From Craterostigma plantagineum (Eukaryota > Streptophyta > Magnoliopsida > Lamiales > Linderniaceae): DNA of 64,000 nt. Shown here piece by piece: positions 61,401 through 64,000 of this stretch. Location: the NCBI GenBank assembly GCA_027422505.1, contig JAPQWV010000050.1:620001-684000 (forward strand), in the 5' to 3' direction. The notes beneath the pieces are model-generated. The model did no database searches and was not told the DNA's origin. It saw only the letters and a list, made by a program, of their open reading frames with translations. The stretch's first letter is position 1. Every line of letters starts with the position of its first letter. The position numbers were made by a program, and so were the translations under genes.

Positions 61401-62182
61401 TAAGCCGTATATATTATTACTAATCATACTTACTTTTATGATTACTGAATGATTTTTTATGTGTGAAAGAATTGAATTCATTAAATATTAATTAAAATAA
61501 TTAAGATTGTTATAGACTTAAGAAAGAATATTAAAAAAAGAATAAATATAGTTATTTATTTTATCTTCGTTTAATAATTGAAGTCATCAAATATTAATTT
61601 AAAGAATTAAAGTTCCTATAGACCTAAGAATAGAATATAGAAAAAAAAAAGATTGAATATTAGTTAAAACAATTGTTGTTGAATCAGACTTTAAAACGAA
61701 TATAAAAGTTAAAAGAATTAAAAACTGTTGAATATAAACTTAAAATAAGGATAAAAAGTAAAATTAGGTTTTCTTTGATTCAATAATACATGTTAGTTGA
61801 GAATCAAAATTGTCGAATACATAGCTAAAACCTAAAGGCTAAAACCGAATAGAAAGGTAAAAAAGGAAAAAGGTCAACAAAAAAAAAGAAGGTAAAAAGA
61901 AAAGAATATCTGAAAAACAGTTGAGAAATCTGACAAAGTTTAGAATCATTAATCGAACCCATAACCAAAAGTAGACTAACAACGTCACCAATCACACGCC
62001 AATATTCGGAGAAGTATATTATTGAACACATTTTAACTTTCCTTGGTCACATTTTACCGGCCAACATATTCATAGTTTGATTGGAAGACAACCAACGATA
62101 TCCCCTAAATCAAAGGAACCAAATAAGTTGAGATTCTATTAATTTATGATCCTAATTTCATATGAATATAAATATATATGTA
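61401..62182. other. AT-rich spacer with no recognised feature
   Basis: Read on both strands; only low-complexity A-rich sequence and short unmatched frames. Confidence 0.5.
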
Positions 62183-62642
62183 CTAGTAACCGTGCACACT
62201 CGATGCGTGTGCAACGAACATGGATGCAAAAAAATATAAACAAATCTAATTAAATATGGAATGGAAATAAACTTAGAAGCATCAAGTTTTTGTCAACAAC
62301 ATAATTACACCATGTTATTTGGGAAGATTATTCACTACGTTGAACAGAGATGCCCATATTAGTTGTGAATAGAAGAGATGGGGACCTTAGTTAAGGGCAT
62401 TAGTACTTAAACATGAAGACAAATAGATTTTCGTCTAGGAGCTGTATGTAAAGATAAGGCTATGCGTAGAGGGCAATATAGTTAAAGATTTCATGATAAG
62501 ATGAACGACCTGCTTTTAACCTCATAACAACGCATTGGCAAATGAAAATCATGAATCACATCTGCTCTAGGAGACCTCCATCTCGTAATTGGACCTGAAG
62601 GGAATACCAAAACTCAGCAATTCTATAACCGCGTGATGCTAA

Positions 62643-62791
62643 GGCTCCGTTTGGTCCGCGGAATTCGACGCGAAAAAGAAAAGAAAACTGTGATGCTACG
62701 CATCGAATCATCGTACATTACGCTTCACGTGTCGCACCATTACGCTTTTCCTTTTCTTTTCCATGTCGAAATCCGTAAACCAAACGAAGCC
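62643..62791. mobile_element. Harbinger/Tourist-like MITE
   Basis: Ends GGCTCCGTTTGGTCCG and TAAACCAAACGAAGCC are inverted copies flanked by TAA on both sides (62640-62642 and 62792-62794), the 3-bp target of PIF/Harbinger elements. It is 149 bp long and sits inside the inferred Helitron. Confidence 0.82.
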
Positions 62792-63365
62792 TAAAGTTCA
62801 CATCCATTGCACTGAGAAAAAGCACAATCTAATCTTACACTACTCATATCAGAGCATGTCGAGTTCAAAAGAAGATTTACATACTATGCACATGGAGTTC
62901 TCCTCAAGGTACACACGAATAAGAAAATAAAAAAGATATGAAGAGAGAAGTAAACTATATTAACACCAGTAGCACCGATTTATTGAAAATGTCGAATTAA
63001 CTATTTCTATACACTGAAGAAACAAATCGGCATTTGTCACTACGTAGCAATACAGACAATTAAGGAACTCCAAAAACTGGAGATTAAACTCGCCATCACC
63101 TTGATGCGGTGCCTTCAGAGCAAAATATATAGCCGACGCCATCTCTATAACTCGAAGAATTACGAACAGACAGAACACAGAGAGAAGAACTAAGATTATG
63201 ACAAAATAGTCAGTAGGATAAACTGAATTATTTGCTTCGGATAAGAATCATCCATTTTGGACAAATCCAACGAAAATATGTATATGTGTGTGTAAATCTA
63301 TATAGCTTGCTAGGAATCTATTAAAGAAATGCAAGGCACAAAATAAAACCTTCATCACCCCTCAC

Positions 63366-63500
63366 GTTATTCAAATGTTTCCTGGCATCACATCCCAGAA
63401 TGTCGACATGATCCATAGCAAGATATGATCCCAAGCCAGTGATCAGAAGCACTTTCACGACAGGAATCGTTGAAGTAATAAAGACATCCAAGAGACTCAT
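63366..63500 (-). pseudogene. Isolated first exon of a PIN-LIKES (PILS) auxin carrier
   Basis: 45 codons from an ATG at 63500 read MSLLDVFITSTIPVVKVLLI, then TGLGSYLAMDHVDILG and DARKHLNN, matching the first transmembrane segment of PILS3-type carriers, which reside in the ER membrane and sequester auxin. The exon ends at a good donor (AAC|GTGAGG) at the same place as in PILS genes. No second exon (IVFYVF-type) follows on the minus strand before 62183, so this is one exon out of a multi-exon gene. It is best explained as a captured fragment, though a far-distant second exon is not excluded. Confidence 0.65.
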
Positions 63501-63695
63501 CTTGCTATCTGCACAGAAGATAATATCATGGAGGAAACATGAAACCTCTTCGCCCAAATTACTACCACAATCGAATACGATAGTAAAAATTAAAACAAAA
63601 CAACACACAACGAAGCAACGAACCTCAAAAGGAATCTAGCTAGAGATAACGATTGTCGATTACACATTATTTTGTCAAAGAAAAAAAAAGTTTAC

Positions 63696-63839
63696 CCGGG
63701 TCATTTTCTTCATATGCTGCAGCCGGCGCTCTCTGAGAGCCTCCAGATCGTCCAGATCGAGACGCTCCAACGCCGAGATCTCATCGTCGATCTTCTCCTC
63801 TACCGCCTTCGCAAAGGTAAGAAATTGCTTTCCCAATAT
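63696..63839 (-). pseudogene. Isolated exon of a TXNDC9-like thioredoxin-domain protein
   Basis: 48 codons read ILGKQFLTFAKAVEEKIDDE, then ISALERLDLDDLEALRERRL and QHMKKMTR, the N-terminal coiled-coil segment of plant TXNDC9/PLP3-like proteins, co-factors of tubulin and CCT folding. It is bordered by an acceptor (TTTCAG) and a donor (CGG|GTAAAC). The thioredoxin-fold exons (ISLGHGEY...) do not follow within the window; a PILS exon does instead. Either it is a captured fragment, or the gene has a very long intron holding an insertion. Confidence 0.65.
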
Positions 63840-64000
63840 CTGAAAGGTAGAAAAAAAAAACTCGTTGATTGAGGTTTCTTTGTTTTTTTTTTCCAGCTTT
63901 GATTGAAACTGAAATAGAAAGAATGGGCGGAGCGGTGGAGATCGTGTGTGTACAGTAACTGCCATAGTGGGGTTTGAATAAAAGTTTTAAATTTTTTTAT

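Larger units (their letters stand above)
62183..64000 (-). mobile_element. Helitron, 3' part, with captured exons
   Basis: On the minus strand GCACACGCATCGAGTGTGC forms a 6-bp stem hairpin, followed by ACGGTTACTAG and then T: the hairpin plus CTAG|T signature of a Helitron 3' end at 62183. Upstream on the same strand are isolated single exons of two unrelated genes (63366-63500 and 63696-63839), the usual cargo of non-autonomous Helitrons. The TC..TATTAAAA 5' end is not visible and should lie beyond 64000. The link between terminus and cargo is inferred from order and orientation. Confidence 0.55.

Noticed and set aside
62960..63178. Minus-strand 72-codon frame considered as the next PILS or TXNDC9 exon
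   Set aside because: Neither the PILS second exon nor the thioredoxin fold can be recognised in it, and no other family is evident.

Overview
The window is plant nuclear DNA, almost certainly from a eudicot. It is AT-rich, its genes have many short exons with GT..AG introns, and it is full of plant-type transposons (Helitron, Ty1/copia, hAT, MULE, Stowaway and Harbinger MITEs). The exact lineage cannot be read from the sequence. All gene assignments rest on recognising protein families by eye; no database search was run.

Layout. 1-3506: 5' part of a decayed Helitron with Rep/helicase sequence (minus), whose 5' terminus is at about 3506. 3524-4446: a MULE-like element with a GC-rich nested hairpin. 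4489-13086: two tandem cellulose synthase-like G genes (minus); the proximal one has a 1-nt frameshift and the distal one is intact. 14080-15335: a PC4/KELP coactivator gene (minus). 15941-21650: a decayed copia element split by a roughly 3.7-kb LTR-like insertion, which itself holds an hAT MITE. 22994-24407: a calcineurin B-like gene (plus) with an in-frame stop. 24914-27155: a UIEF-type mRNA export factor (minus). 28828-30283: organellar nucleoside diphosphate kinase (minus). 30990-41380: three decayed KORRIGAN-like GH9 fragments (minus), interrupted by a very young copia element at 34711-39378. 41695-46806: a LACS4-type long-chain acyl-CoA synthetase (plus) with a 4-nt coding deletion. 48395-51350: an LRR protein (minus). 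53478-57029: a complete secreted GH9C endoglucanase with a CBM49 domain (minus). 57030-64000: MITE-rich intergenic DNA ending in a Helitron 3' terminus (62183), upstream of which lie single captured exons of a PILS carrier and a TXNDC9-like gene.

The genes do not form one pathway. The shared themes are cell-wall or glycoside chemistry (CslG pair, GH9C, GH9A remnants) and ordinary housekeeping (mRNA export, NDPK, acyl-CoA synthesis, transcription). Three otherwise well-preserved genes (CslG copy 1, CBL, LACS) each carry exactly one disabling lesion. Either they are recent pseudogenes or the assembly has base errors, and that should be settled before the models are used. I found no convincing new multi-gene system. 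The most informative novelties are the Helitron-linked exon capture, the copia element that lost precisely its RNase H region yet inserted recently, the KOR-like array and the MULE hairpin.
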